From the NCBI GenBank assembly GCA_947044405.1, contig CAMRHE010000360.1:950001-1014000 (forward strand): DNA of 64,000 bases. Reading direction: 5' to 3'. The position numbers were made by a program, and so were the translations under genes. This DNA comes from Leptodactylus fallax (taxonomy: Eukaryota; Chordata; Amphibia; Anura; Leptodactylidae). Position 1 is the stretch's first letter; each line of letters opens with the position of its first letter. The notes beneath the pieces were generated by a model that was not told the DNA's origin, made no database searches, and saw only the letters and a list, made by a program, of their open reading frames with translations. Shown here piece by piece: positions 13,591 through 25,640 of the stretch.

Positions 13591-15215
13591 CCCTATAAAT
13601 TACCCCATTTTCAAAACTGCACCCATCTTATAATTCAAGACAGCATTTGGGAAGTTTCTTAACCCTTTATGCATTTCACAGGAATGGAAACAATATGGAG
13701 GTGAAATTTAGACATTTCATTGTTTTTTCAATAATACATTCATTTAGCCCTAAAATTAACACATTCACAAAGGGTTAAAGGTGAAAATACAGCTCACAAT
13801 TTGTTATGCAATTTCTCCCGAGCCCAGAAATACCTCACATGTGGGTGTAAGCTGATGTTTAGGCACATGGCAGTGCACGGAAGGTAAGGAGATTTTGCTG
13901 GAATAGTTTTCAGGTGCCATGTCTCATTTGCAGAGCCCCTAGAGTACCAATACCATGGAAACCCCCAAAACCGACCTCATTTAGGAAACTACACCCCTGA
14001 CAGAATTTATCTAGGGGTATACTAAGCATTTTGACCCCACAGCTGTTTCACAGATTTAATTAACATTTGGATGTGTAAATGAAAAATTACTCGAGTGCTA
14101 TTTGGCTTTTGGAGGGCAGATTTTGCTGGAATGCTGTAGTTTTTAAGTACCAATACAATGGAAACCCCCAAAAACTGACCCCATTTTGGAGACTACACCC
14201 CTTACAGAATTTCTTAAGGGGTATTATCATTTTGAGCCCAATAAGGCTCCGTTGTCCTGCAAGCAGCGCTTTTCTCTTTGCATTTTTCACCCTTTTCGGG
14301 TGGAAACCCAGCGGACCCCATTATAGCGGACCCCCCCCGAAAGAAACCCAAACGCAGGTGTGAACCTAGCATGATGCTTTCCAAGAATTAAAGCACATAG
14401 TGCTCCTTCTAAACTGCGCCCTGCTGTGTGCCCAAACTGCAGTTTATGCCCCCATGTATGACACTGGTGTACCCAGAATAATGTACTTAATGCCATATGT
14501 GGGTATAAACTGCTGTTTGGGCACAGCCGGGCACAGAAGGGAAGGAGCGCTATTTTGGTTTTTGGAGCACAGTTTGCTTTTTGGACACCATGTCACTATT
14601 GCAGAGCCTCTGAAATGCCAGTAAAGTGGAATCCGCAGACTTGTCACCCCATTTTGGAAACTATACCCTTCAAGGGATTTATCAAGTGGGGTAGCGAGCA
14701 TTATTAACTCTTAAGTGTTGCATTCTTTTAATTTCCAGAAATGAATGCGCAGCTGATAATGAAAAGTTAAAAATGAAATTTTTCCATACATACGCCATTT
14801 CAGTGCCCAATATGTTGTACCCAACATGTGTCAGCAGAGACACACACTCCAAAACCTGGTAAGCGGGGATCCTGGGCACAACAGCTTTTGGAGCATTCAT
14901 CTCTGATACAAGCCGGGCACAACATATTACACACTGAAATGACGTATTCCTGGAAAAATTGTCATTTTCACCTTTCACCATCAGCTGCGTATTCATTTAT
15001 GGATAATAAATTATAGCAACACTTGGGGGTTAAAAATGCTCACTGTACCCCTGGATAAAATCCTTCAGGGGTGTAGTTTCCAAAATGTCAGGGGATTCCT
15101 CTCTACAAAAGTGTAATGGTGTCCAAAAACCAAACCATCTTAGTCTGTGCTCCAAAAACCACATAGTGCTCCTACCCTTCTGTGCCCATACAGCAGTTTA
15201 TACCCACATGTGAAG
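13590..15215. repeat. Unclassified interspersed repeat with internal repetition
   Basis: The phrase 'GAAACCCCCAAAA...CCCATTTT...AAACTACACCCCT' recurs in imperfect form near 13,586, 13,958, 14,161 and 14,630, and inverted near 15,060. A second phrase (CACATAGTGCTCCT ... CAGTTTAT-CCCA-CATG) occurs near 14,396 and 15,165, and inverted near 14,500. This looks like a mosaic of one old internally repeated amphibian element. No coding capacity is visible and I cannot assign a superfamily. Confidence 0.6.
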
Positions 15216-15750
15216 GATCCTCAGTGCGCCAACACCGCTTTGGCTCACGCCTGAGTCTTCTTTCATATAAAACCACACTCACCGCCAGTGAGTGTCGGGT
15301 CCACAAGATAAATACAAGACAAGCCTTCTAAATTTTATATATTTATTAACCCCTAAATGGGTCGGTATTAACATCTAACACATGCAGTTCAGAACAGATA
15401 TGCAATATATGTAAGCATTAACAGTTACTAGTTACAAGATACAGTACAAATAAAATAAAAGGGCATAAAAGTGAAATAGTTACTTTACCACACATCTCCT
15501 TGATGTGGTTCTGTAGTCCAACACTCACACATGGCATGTGTGAGTAACCCAGTGGAGGCTTCTTGGCATGTGGCATTAATACAATAATCCAGCCTGCATG
15601 CTCTCATCACAGTCTCTCAGCGTTAGTCCAGTAGTCTCATCACAAAAAATCTCCTCATGGTGTTCTCTTGTAGTCCCAACACAAATCTCTATAGCATAAT
15701 CTCCTCCCACAGACCTCTTACCTCATCTTTTATACCCTTTATCCCACCCC
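15216..15750. other. Unrecognised sequence, possibly part of a retroelement
   Basis: A moderately complex stretch with no coding frame of note. It has TTTATATATTTATTAACCCC near 15,340 and a short inverted pair, ACTCACACATGG/CATGTGTGAGT (15,525-15,546). I see no matching second copy in the window and cannot name it. Confidence 0.3.
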
Positions 15751-16164
15751 CCAGAAGGGGGTCACCGGCGGCGGCAAGCTTGATAGAAAAATGCCCCCAA
15801 CCCCAAATTTTTTCCAAAAAACGGAGCCAAAGAGAAAAAAAAAAATTTTATCACCCTAATTTAATTTCCCCTAAACAGCCCAAAATGTTTATTCCTTTTT
15901 TTTTCCCAGGGCCTTTTTAAAAATTAAATGAACCTTGTGGGGTTGGTAAAGAGCCCCTTTTTTTTTGTTTCCTCCCTTTTTATTTTTTATCCATTATTTG
16001 GGGGGGGCCTCTTTATTAATAATGGAAAAAAAAAGGAAGAAAAAAAACCCAGAGATAAAAAAAAATAAAATTATTACCTTAATTTAACAAAAATAAAACA
16101 ACAACATAAAAAATAAAATTATTTTCTTGTCTGCGCCCGCGTCGTTTGTGTGTGGTGGCAGTAA

Positions 16165-16195
<31 letters not shown>

Positions 16196-16487
16196 AGGGA
16201 GGGGAGGTTGTTTTATTGAATAATATATTATTTATATATAATAAAAAAAAAAAAAAAAACTCTTCTCTTTATATATATATAGACCCTTTTTTTTTTTTTT
16301 TTTAAATAGCGCCCCTTTTTCTTCTTGTAGCCCCGAGACCTTTTTTTTTTAATAATAAAAAATTTATTTTCTTTTTTTTTTGGGGTCCTTCCCCCTCTTT
16401 TCTTCCTTTTCCCCCCCCCCCCTTGTTTGTTTGTTTGGTTGGTGGGGGGTGGTCCCTTTCCTCCCCCCCCTGTCAAACCCCTAATTG
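15751..16487. other. Low-complexity stretch, probably unreliable consensus
   Basis: Sequence abruptly degrades to runs of single bases: about 37 G near 16,166-16,193, and many A, T and C runs of 8-18. It is unlike the flanking DNA and no ordinary repeat unit explains it. I read it as poor assembly or base-calling around a hard template rather than real sequence. Confidence 0.6.
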
Positions 16488-16665
16488 TTTTTTTTTTTTT
16501 TTTAAACTGTAATTTTTATTAAAATATTTTGAAGATAACATAACATACAATCCACCAAGTCAACAAATATAAAAACAACAACACTAAGACAAAATTTTGG
16601 GGAATACACAAAAACAGACAAAGGAAAGGAACAATGAGGAAAGAGACAAAGCCGGGGGTCAGACT

Positions 16666-19600
16666 TCAGAGACCTTGTGTGGCACAGTAGGTATCCCAGT
16701 GAGACCAAATTGCTTCAAATGCCTCCACCGTATGATTAAGGGAAGCAGTCAGATACTCCAGACTGCGGATGTCCTTCAGTCGGGCTATCAATTCTGAGAT
16801 CGTTGGGGGAAGAGCCTCTCTCCAATGGCGAGCTATAAGCGTTTTAGCAGCAGTACACAAGTAAAGGAATAATTTCGATGTATTTTTACTGAGACCTTTT
16901 GGAGGGAGATTCAGCAAATAAACCATGGGGTCCAAGGGAACACCCTGGATGAAAAGAATATTAGTCAGCCTCCCAACCTCAATCCAAAAAGTGCGAACCA
17001 GGGGGCACTCCCAGAATATATGGAACAATGTTCCTGGTGTAGCCTGACACCGCCAGCAACTAGACGGAATAGTGGGGTTGAGAGTATGCAGTAGAGCTGG
17101 AGTGTGATACCAATGCATAAGTATCTTGTATTGCGTTTCCCTGAACGTTACACAGGAAGAGGATTTAGCTGCTCGGGACCAAATAACCTGCCACTGACTG
17201 TGCGAGATGCGCTCGCCCAGGGCTCCAGACCACCGGGTCATATATCTGTGGACCACCGGGGCCTGCCCCCCCTGAGAGGACAAAAGCCCATAAATATTAG
17301 AAATCAGGCCTCTAGTAGAGGTACCCGCCCGACATAGTCGTTCAAAAGCTGTAGGGAGGGAGACCCGGGTGGATCCAAATTGGGAGACCACAAAATGAAC
17401 TATTTGCTGATAGTGGAACCACTCTGAGGTAGGCAAGTGCTGTGTAGAGGTGAGGTAATCGAAGGGCCTGAGCTCCAAGGACGACGGGTCAACCAAGTCC
17501 GCTATGTGGAATAAACCCAGCTTCCCCCAGGGCTTGACCATAGCAGCAGTGAGTCCGCTTGGGAGACGTGGATTATATAAAAAGGAAATCATGGATGAGT
17601 GCGAGGAGGCCAATCGAAACAATCTAGAACAGGTGTTCCAGACAGTCCGAGTAAAGCCAATAGGACCAAGTAGCGAGGTCATGGGCAGAGGGGGGAGGCG
17701 GACCACAAAAATGCATTGGGGTGAACAGGAGCCAGCCAAAGCTTCTCTATCTCCACCCATTTTGTATGCGCCTGGCGCGCTGCCCAGAACGGTATACTAC
17801 GCAAATGGGCAGCCCAGTAGTAGTGCAATATGTGCGGAACCCCCATTCCCCCCTCCGACCTAGCCGCCAGCATCACCGATCGCGGAATGCGGTGGCGTTT
17901 GCCATTCCATATAAATTGGAATATTGCTTTCTGTAGGGATCTCAATTCGAATCTAGGGACTGCCACTGGAAGGGTTTCAAAAAAGTAAAGAAGTTTCGGG
18001 AGGAGGGTCATCTTAACCGCAGTTATACGGCCTATAAGAGAAATATGGAGTGGGCGCCACTTATCTAGAAGGGAACGGAGCTCATGAAACAAATGAGGAT
18101 AATTGGCTGAGTAAAGCGTGTGGTATGAAGAGGATAGTTGAACGCCCAAATAGCGTAGGGAGCGGTCTCTCCATTGGAAGTCAAAGTTAGACTTGAGCAA
18201 CTGCAAGGCTTCAGTTGTGATATTTAAAGGTAGGGCTTCCGTCTTACTAGGATTAACCTTATATCCCGACCGGTCTCCATAATCCTCTAAAACACGGAGA
18301 AGGTTTGGAAGGGAGGTATGGGGTTTAGTGAGGGTCAACAGGACATCATCTGCAAATAAACTAATCTTGAATTCTCTATCTCTCACAAATACACCAGAGA
18401 CATCCGGGGCAGATCTAATTTGAGCCGCCAGGGGTTCAATACACAGTGCAAATATTAGTGGCGATAAGGGGCAACCCTGACGGGTGCCATTACGAATGGA
18501 CAAGGGAAGGGAAGAAGCATTAGGAAGCTTAACAACTGCTGAGGGGTGAGAATAAAGAGCCCTTATAGCCGTGAGGAAGGCCCCCCGAGAACCCGTAGCT
18601 TTCAAGAGTGGCCATCATAAACGACCAATCAAGGCGGTCAAAGGCCTTCTCAGCGTCCAAACTTAGAAGCAAGGTGGGGGTAGAGTGACGGTTGGCCACG
18701 TCGATCAAATCCACTGCCCTTCTAGTGTTATCTCCCCCCTGACGACAGGGGACAAACCCCACCTGGTCCTTGTGGATGAGAGACGGAAGCCAAAGGCCAA
18801 GCCTATTTGCTAAGATTTTTGTAAAAAGTTTAAGGTCCGTATTCAGGAGGGCAATGGGACGATAATTAGAGCACTCCTGATGGTCCTTGTGAGGCTTTGG
18901 AACTAGGGAAATGTGAGAGTGCAGCATAGTGTGGGGGATCGGAGCTCCCTCCAAGAATGAGTTGAAAAGCTGACACATATAAGGGAGGAGATCAGAATGG
19001 AAAGTTTTATAGTAAGCATAGGTGAACCCATCAGGGCCTGGTGCTTTACCATTTGGGAGAGCCTCCAGAACGGCAGCCAACTCCTCTCTCGATACCGGGG
19101 CATTAAGCGAAGAGAGGGCTGAGGACGGGAGGGCCGGGAGTCGACACGAGGCTAGGTAAGAGTGCAAGTCTGTCTCTACATTGGTGGGGCTTCTCCTAGT
19201 AGGCGAGGGAAGGTTATACAGTTTAGTATAATAATCCCTAAACAAGGTCGCTATGGCATCGGGATGGTGCTGAAGGGTGCCCTGGGAATCTCGAACGGCA
19301 TGGGGTGTAGACGAAACCTGACGGTCCTTCAGAGTTCTAGCTAGAAGTGTGTGGGCCTTATTTCCCCTCTCATAGTATCTCTGGCGACTGTAGAGGAGGA
19401 GGCGTCGGGTAGCCTGGGTGGCGAGGTCGCGGAGGTCAGCCCTGGCCGCTACTAATTGACGCAGTAAAAATAACGAGGGTCGCGTCGTTAGTTGCTCAGT
19501 GAGGGATCTAATCTTGTCAGTCAAAGCCTCCTCTCTGGCCCTCCGGTTTCTCTTAGTCTGTGTTCCCAACACAATACAGTGACCTCTCATTACTGCCTTA

Positions 19601-20472
19601 TGGGCTTCCCACAGTGTGGACACTGCGGAAACTGAGTTAGAATTAACTCGGAAGTATTCTTGGAGGTGAGCTCGAAGTTTACCCTGGGTCTCTCGTGAAT
19701 GAAGGAGGGATTCGTTAAGTCGCCAGTGGCAGCGTTTAGTCGGAGAAGGGGTGGAGGACAGTGTAAGCTTCACAGGAGCATGGTCTGACCAGGATATGGG
19801 GCCTATGTCAGCCGACTTTAGTAAACGAAGGGCTAACGTATTTCCAAAAAAGTAGTCTATTCTAGAGTGGGTTTTATGTGGGTGGGAGTAAAATGTAAAG
19901 GAGCGGGCAGAGGGATTATCCACCCGCCAAAGGTCATAAAGGGCAGCTGACCGTACAAGGCAGCGGAACTGTCTAGCTAGTCTCATCTGGGAGGGTCCAG
20001 GAGGTCCATTAGTGAGGGTGGATCTATCCATATTTTCCGAAAAGATCATATTAAAGTCTCCACCGAGTAATAATGCGGATCCCTCAAACTTTTGCAGTTT
20101 CCCCAGGACCTGTTTAAGGAAGGGGATCTGTGAAGAATTAGGGGCATATATATTGCATAAAATAATAGGTCGACCATATAAAAGCCCCTCCAAAATAATA
20201 TATCGACCCTGGGGATCTAGATGAGAGGCCGAGACAGCGATAGGGCAGGTACGGGAAAGCAAAATAGCTACTCCTCCCTTCCTGCGACTACAATATGCAG
20301 AGTAAGCAGAGGGGAAGTAATGTCGGGCAAAATTAAACGTGCCAGTTTGGTCATAGTGAGTCTCCTGGAGAAAGGCTACCTCTGCCTGTAGGGAGCGAAG
20401 CTCCCGTAGGACCATTCGCCGTTTTGTGTTGGAGCCCAGGCCCTTAACATTTAGTGTAATGCACCTAACCAT
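16666..20472 (-). pseudogene. L1 ORF2: endonuclease-reverse transcriptase, two frameshifts
   Basis: This is the ORF2 protein that nicks target DNA and copies the LINE RNA at the nick. The first frame (20,472-18,529) opens with MVRCITLNVKGL and carries APE-type endonuclease motifs (QETHY, GGDFNM, WSDHAPV), then the start of the reverse transcriptase (NGKAPGPDGF, then VGFVP and SLDAEKAFD). The frame shifts near 18,581-18,586 and continues to about 17,679 with RQGCPLSPL and the catalytic FADD box. It shifts again near 17,690-17,695, back to the first frame, and ends at 16,666 with the C-terminal cysteine motif CWRC...HIFWEC typical of L1. Each shift sits on a six-base G or C run, so they may be sequencing errors. 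If so, the protein would be about 1,270 residues, a normal ORF2 length. Confidence 0.92.
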
Positions 20473-21135
20473 TGGGAATACAAGGTGAGTGTATTGCTAA
20501 TGTAGGAGAAAATGAGGTAGAGAAGATCTCACCCAGCCAACGATGTTCCGAATCCCCGAAAAAGTAAAGGTGGAGGGTCCGGGCCACTGTAGCCAGACGG
20601 GTCTCCGAACCTGAAGAAGGAAAGGAAGGGAAAGGGATAGAAGGGAAAGGGAAAGAGACAAAGGACATACACAAAGAACAAAGCATAACAAATAAAAAAA
20701 CAAAACAAAAATATTGAAATAACACATCTAAACTAAATTTAGTGGTCAGGACTAAATCTCCTGGCCGGGGGCAAAAAAAAATTGTCCAAGGTAGGGCCAC
20801 AAGTGACCCTACTAGGGCCCAACCAGTGGGTCCACAGCTGGATGAAGCCCCCATAGCAAAAAGGGGGGCGGGTGGGAGACGGGGGGAGATCAGCAATAGG
20901 CAGATCCAAAGCATCAATTGGGGACCTAAAGAAAATAACATCTATCAGTCACTGGGGGGGGGGAAGTCCAACCCGCCCGACCGATAATACTAAAGCGTGA
21001 ATATGATGCAGAACAGTTGTGGGACCATAAAAAACTGCATATAAATGTAAATAACAATAGGAACAGGACACCCCTAGTAATCAAAGTAGACGTATCCCTC
21101 CCAGGAACTAGGAGGTCCAAGAAAAAAAGATACAA
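20473..21135 (-). other. L1 inter-ORF spacer
   Basis: About 660 bp separate the ORF1 stop from the ORF2 start. This is long compared with mammalian L1. The one open frame in it (20,465-20,941) is rich in F, L, S and P, has no recognisable motif and overlaps the ORF2 start, so I treat it as non-coding spacer. Confidence 0.55.
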
Positions 21136-22708
21136 TCACGGGGGTGGGGCCTCCACCCTCGATCTTCTGGAAGAACGTTGCTGACGTCTAGCTGGATTCT
21201 GGGCCGTCCAGACCGGGGGTGGAGGCGGTGGTGGGGCAACCAACTCCCAATTCTGAAGGTTGGGAGGAGGAATATCCATAGCAATGCAGAATGGTTCCAG
21301 ATCTGCAAAGAACCGTAGGGTAGCAGAGCGTCCATTGTGCCTAGCCGTTAAAGAGAAGGGGAAGCCCCAGCGATACGGTATCTGTCGGTCGCACAGAAGC
21401 TGCAGCAGAGGGCGCAGGTATCTCCTCTTCTGTAGCGTAATCCAGGAGAGATCTTGGTAAAGCTGAATCTTGGCTCCTGCAAATTCAAAGTCTTTAAGAC
21501 GACGGGCCTTGGAAAGGATAGTTTCTTTTAGTGCAAAGTCGTGCACACAGCAAATAACATCGCGTGGTGTGGGGCCCGATCCCCTGGGGCGCAGAGCCCT
21601 GTGCGCTCTATCCAGCTTAATTTTATGTGTAGCTGGTTCCTGTAAAATGAAGTTGAAAAACTCCTCCAAGGTAGCATGTAAATCCTCCTCTTGGTTAGCC
21701 TCAGGCAGCCCCCTGATTCTGATATTGTTGCGTCTGCCCCGGTTATCCAAATCCTCCAAATGGCGTTGCATGTCATTAACCACCTGGCATTGAGAGAGGA
21801 CAGTGTCCTGGAGGTGAGACACATGAGATCGGGTCTGGTCATGATCGTCTTCAAGGGTATCAACCCGGTTAGCAATATGTTGGAGATCTTGCCGCAGGAC
21901 AGCGATTTCTGTGCGTATCTCTGAACGACATGCCGTTGTGACTTTAGCAACCAAGGAATCAAAGTCCTCTTTTGACGGTAGGTGAGCAAGGTAATCAAGC
22001 CACGGTGGAGGATCAGAGGAGGCTGCCTGAGCAGAGTGTGGAGGAAGTCGGGGTAGCGGGGCAGACGGAGAAGGCAGCTGGGTGTGAATAGCATAGGGGG
22101 AGAGGGATGGAGTTGCCCCCAGGTCTGCTTCTTCATCTCTGAGAAGGAATGGAGGCTGCTGTGAGGACACAGGACTAAAAGGATGTGGAGGCAGCTGAGG
22201 GGTTAAATCCTCCTCCACAGGGTCAGGAGGGTGCTCAAGGCCAGAAGAAGGCTTGTGGAGCTGAGAGGCCGCCACTGATGCCTCCTGAGATGTTGGGTCC
22301 CCCCTGATTCTGTGTGGGGGAACCCACTGACACAAGCGCCGGTCGGAGCAGCGGGGGAGGGGGGGCAGTCAGCGCTGCGGTGCGAGCAACCGCCGTGCCT
22401 GACTTACCCGGCGGTGAAGGGGTCCGCTGGAGCCCAGCGCTTGGACTCTGGAGCTCTGTCTCTGGCAGGGCTGGAGGCCTGGTAAGATGGCCTCTCTGCA
22501 GGGTGGATGCCGCTCGTGTCGCTAGCGGGGCCATCGCAGATGTCATAGCGGAGGCGGCCGGCACGGCAGAGGAAGATGGCCGCCGCCTCGTGGAGGCCCG
22601 CGCTGTGGATGCTATCGGCTGCAGGAACGCGGACAAGGTAGGCTGAACGGACCTGTCCGCTGATGCACAGTCCCCTGTAGCAGGTGCCCGGGTGGTTTTC
22701 TTAGCCAT
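21136..22708 (-). pseudogene. L1 ORF1 protein (Transposase_22 type), one frameshift
   Basis: ORF1 is the RNA-binding chaperone of the LINE particle. Translation would start at ATG 22,708 (MAKKTTRAP...). A first frame reads to 22,235. The conserved part is in another frame, 22,335-21,136, and the most likely shift point is the six-C run at 22,299-22,304. The second frame has a proline-rich stretch, a coiled coil (heptad-like LRQDLQHIANRVDTLEDDH), then the diagnostic RRNNIRIRGLPE of the RRM domain and a C-terminal domain with RWGFPFSL. The proline-rich tail (PPPPPPPVW) is unusual. Read through the shift, the length would be about 520 residues, longer than mammalian ORF1p because of the low-complexity N-terminus. 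Confidence 0.88.
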
Positions 22709-22805
22709 GGGGGTCCTATTCAGGCTAGTGGTCCCACACTAAAAACGGTCAGGCAGGAGCTCCCCAAATGAGTGTCTCACCGCATCAAGTCCCTGGCCAC
22801 GCCCC

Positions 22806-22809
22806 CGCC

Positions 22810-22841
<32 letters not shown>

Positions 22842-22882
22842 CGGGTGAAGAGGGGCCAGAGGGGGGTGGGGGGCCCCCCCCC

Positions 22883-22913
<31 letters not shown>

Positions 22914-23083
22914 GGGGGGGGGGGGGGGGGGCCCCCCCCCCGGGGGGGGGGGGGGGGCCCCGGGGGGGGGGGGGTCCCCGGGGGCCCTCTCCGCCCCCCC
23001 CCCTTCCCCCCCCCCTTTTTTAACCCCCCCCCCCCCCCCCCCCGTGATGGTGCCGCCCCCCCGCCCCTCTGCCGGGGTGGGGG

Positions 23084-23114
<31 letters not shown>

Positions 23115-23290
23115 TCCCCCCCCGCCCCCGCGGAAAAAGGGAGGGAAAAAGAATTTATCCCCCCCCCCCCCAGGGAGAGAATTTTATTTTGGTGGGGGGG
23201 GGGGCGCGGGGTGTTGGGGTGGGCGGGGGCGGGGTGTGTGGGGTTTGGGGGGGGGGGGGGGGGGGCCCGGGGGGCGCCGCCGCCGGGCCG

Positions 23291-23323
<33 letters not shown>

Positions 23324-23390
23324 GGGGCGGCTGCCCCCCCCCCCCCCCCCGCCCCGCGGCGGCGGGGCGGCGGGGGCGTGGGGTTGCTTG
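22806..23390. other. Poly-G/poly-C block, probably assembly artefact
   Basis: Almost pure runs of G and C, many longer than 15 bases, joined by GGGGCCCC-like transitions. They lie between the 5' end of the L1 and a Tc1 element cut short at 23,390. Long frames of glycine or proline across it are composition artefacts. The true sequence, perhaps a GC-rich L1 5' end and the rest of the Tc1 element, is not recoverable. Confidence 0.75.
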
Positions 23391-24014
23391 GGGCCTCTCT
23401 CACCAAGGCTCTTCTCCCACCATTGCTCAGTTTGGCTGGACGGCCAGAGCTAGGAAGAGTTCTGGTCGTCCCAAACTTCTTCCATTTAAGGATTATGGAG
23501 GCCGCTGTGCTCTTAGGAACCTTGAGTGCTGCAGAAATTCTTCTGTAACCTTGGCCAGATCTGTGCCTTGCCACAATTCTGTCTCTGAGCTCCTTGGGCA
23601 GTTCCTTTGACCTCCTGATTCTCATTTGCTCTGACATGCCCTGTGAGCTGTGAGGTCTTATATAGACAGGTACGTGCCTTTCCTAATCAAGTCCAATCAG
23701 TTTAATTAAACACAGCTGGAGTCCAATGAAGGAGTAGAACCATCTCAAGGAGGATCAGAAGGAAATGGACAGCAGGGAGTTATATATGAGTGTCACAGCA
23801 AAGGCTCTGAATACTTATGGCCATGTGATATTTCAGTTTTTCTTTTTTAATAAATTTGCAAAAATATCTACATTTCTGTTTTTTTTCTGTCAAGATGGGG
23901 AGCTGAGTGTACATTAATGAGAAATAAAATGAACTTTTTTGCTTTTATCAAATGGCTGCAATGAAACAAAGAGTGAAAAATTTAAAGGGGTCTGAATACT
24001 TTCCGTACCCACTG
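23391..24014 (-). mobile_element. Truncated Tc1/mariner element
   Basis: The outer end is at 24,014, followed by the target TA (24,015-24,016). On the minus strand the end reads CAGTGGGTACGGAAAGTATT, typical of a Tc1 group common in fish and frogs. About 370 bp inward, a transposase start is open to the left (23,637 down), and the element is lost in the G/C block at 23,390. A decayed copy of the same family lies at about 61,400-62,075. Confidence 0.85.
23393..23637 (-). pseudogene. Tc1-like transposase, N-terminal fragment
   Basis: About 80 residues starting MSEQMRIRRSKELPKELRD, followed by a paired-type helix-turn-helix (HRSGQGYRRISAALKVPKSTAASII) and the GRP linker (SSGRPAKLS). These are the DNA-binding half of a Tc1 transposase. 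The DDE catalytic half is missing because the sequence runs into the G/C homopolymer block. The visible part has no stop, so this copy was fairly young. Confidence 0.85.
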
Positions 24015-24016
24015 TA

Positions 24017-24813
24017 TATTCCCAGAATCCCTCACCTCCCTGGTGACGTCCTGTATTATTACTAGAGATATGAGTGAGGTCATGTGATATTATTCCCAAA
24101 TCCCTCACCTCTCTGGTCATGTCCTGTGTTATTAATAGAGATAAGTTGAGGAGCTGTAAGGAGCCTTAAAGCATCCATTACGGAGACCAGACTTTATGTC
24201 CATGGACAGAATACACCTATATGGGGGCGTACAGTGCTCAGGGAGAAACATGTGTTTAAGGGTATGTACTGCTGTAGAGGGGACAAATGTATTGTGCTTT
24301 GAGCAGGGGGATGGGCGCTACATGGGGAAATGTGCTTTAAGGCCTTATATAACCAATGTTCTGTCCATGAATCCGACCACAGCTGTGCTACTAGAGCTCA
24401 GAGCATTACAGTCAGTCATATGGTGAGATATGATGCAGGATCTCCTGAACGTCTCCATCACTACAGTGTTGAACTCACAGCTTTACTGTACTGTAGCAAT
24501 GCAGCCGTTCACACAGCCGTGGTCAGTTTAGGAAATATGTTCTGCACACGGATGATGCTTCATGTACAGAACATGATCATATAAAGAACATCTAAGGGAA
24601 AGGGCAATTGTACCGCTGCAGGGTGGGGGGGGGGGTGCTGTGTTGGGGGTAGATGGGGTCCTCCAGTCTCTAAGAAAAATAAAAAGCTGCAAATGCTAAA
24701 TACATACCAGTATCCGCCTGTTCAGTCCTCCGCTGATCCAGCACTATGCTCTGGTGGGTTGTGACTGCTTCTGCAAATTACTGGCCTCAGTAGTCCTGTA
24801 CCGTACAATCACA
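24017..24813. other. Intergenic sequence, no gene seen
   Basis: Mixed unique-looking sequence with two near copies of 'ATTCCCAAATCCCTCACCTCTCTGGT' wording (24,028 and 24,092). These resemble the intron side of the zinc-finger LLTGE exons (CCCTCACCTCTCCGG) at 38,498 and 62,613. They may be relics of a decayed paralogous exon, but no open frame survives. Confidence 0.35.
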
Positions 24814-25488
24814 CAGGGGTGAACCTAGCCTCTTTGCTGCCTGAGGCGGACTATAGAAAGGCGCACCCCCCACCAAAAAAAAAAAAAAAAATAAGCTTAC
24901 ATGCTACTAGCTTCACACGCTGCTATTGTCGTACAATAAACATACACAATACACAAAGTTATAAAACAGATTTTAAGAATCAACAACACGGCCTTAAAGG
25001 GGTTTTCCAGGCAAAAATTATTTTTTTAAAAAAGGTCTGTTAGTGCTACTAATGGGTTAATAAATGCACCCAAATACCTTTAGCAGTGTTTTGAGTGATT
25101 TCTGGGTGTCTCTGGGAGCTCCTGGCATCTTCTGCATTTCTGCACATGGTGTAACTTCCTGCTGCCTTAGCTGATGCAATGCATTCTGGTAGTTGTAGGC
25201 TCTCACACTATCTCCCTCTCACTGCTCCCCCCATACTCTCCCCAGCTATTTCTCCCACTGCTAGCCCTTCCCAACTCACTCAGCCCACCCCCGTACCCTA
25301 TTATACTTTACCCGTCTTCTTCCTGTCTTCCTTCTGCGGGGAACGGCTCCTCCTCTTTTCTGACTGTAAGTGCGCAGCACTGTGCCGTAGCCTTCAATAC
25401 ATCTCTATTACGCAGGATCCCAGCTTGCACAATAGAGATGTAGTGCTGGCTTCAGCGCTAAGCCAGGACTCTGGCTCTGTTGCACATG

Positions 25489-25640
25489 CCCCCTTATATA
25501 AATAACCACCCCCTTATATATATAATGCTCCCCTAATACCCCCTTATATAAATAACCCCTCGTATTATTAATGCCCCTAACAGCCCTTATATAAATAACA
25601 CCTCTTAAGTTCATAAAGCCCCCTTATATAAAATGCCCCC
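25489..25640. repeat. Imperfect CCCCTTATATAAATA tandem repeat
   Basis: Five or six imperfect copies of a unit near 30-45 bp, each with CCCTTATATAAATAA or a close variant. It has no coding meaning. Confidence 0.6.

Larger units (their letters stand above)
16488..22805 (-). mobile_element. Near full-length L1-type LINE retrotransposon
   Basis: About 6.3 kb on the minus strand with the full L1 order: a short GC-rich 5' end (GGGGGCGTGGCCAGGG at about 22,795), ORF1 (22,708-21,136), a spacer, ORF2 (20,472-16,666) and a poly(A) tail (poly-T at 16,488-16,503 on the plus strand). ORF1 is of the coiled-coil plus RRM type. ORF2 has an AP-type endonuclease, a reverse transcriptase and a C-terminal CCHC. 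Both ORFs are broken, by one frameshift in ORF1 and two in ORF2. Both ends abut corrupted low-complexity sequence, so target-site duplications cannot be read. Confidence 0.93.

Noticed and set aside
14079..14363. 94-residue frame in the unclassified repeat
   Set aside because: It is contained in interspersed repeat sequence, with no supporting domain.
20465..20941. 158-residue minus frame between L1 ORF1 and ORF2 as an extra L1 gene
   Set aside because: Biased composition, no motif, and overlap with the ORF2 start. It is better read as spacer.
22772..23610. Frames of up to 239 residues rich in glycine or proline
   Set aside because: They come from homopolymer G/C sequence that is most likely artefact.
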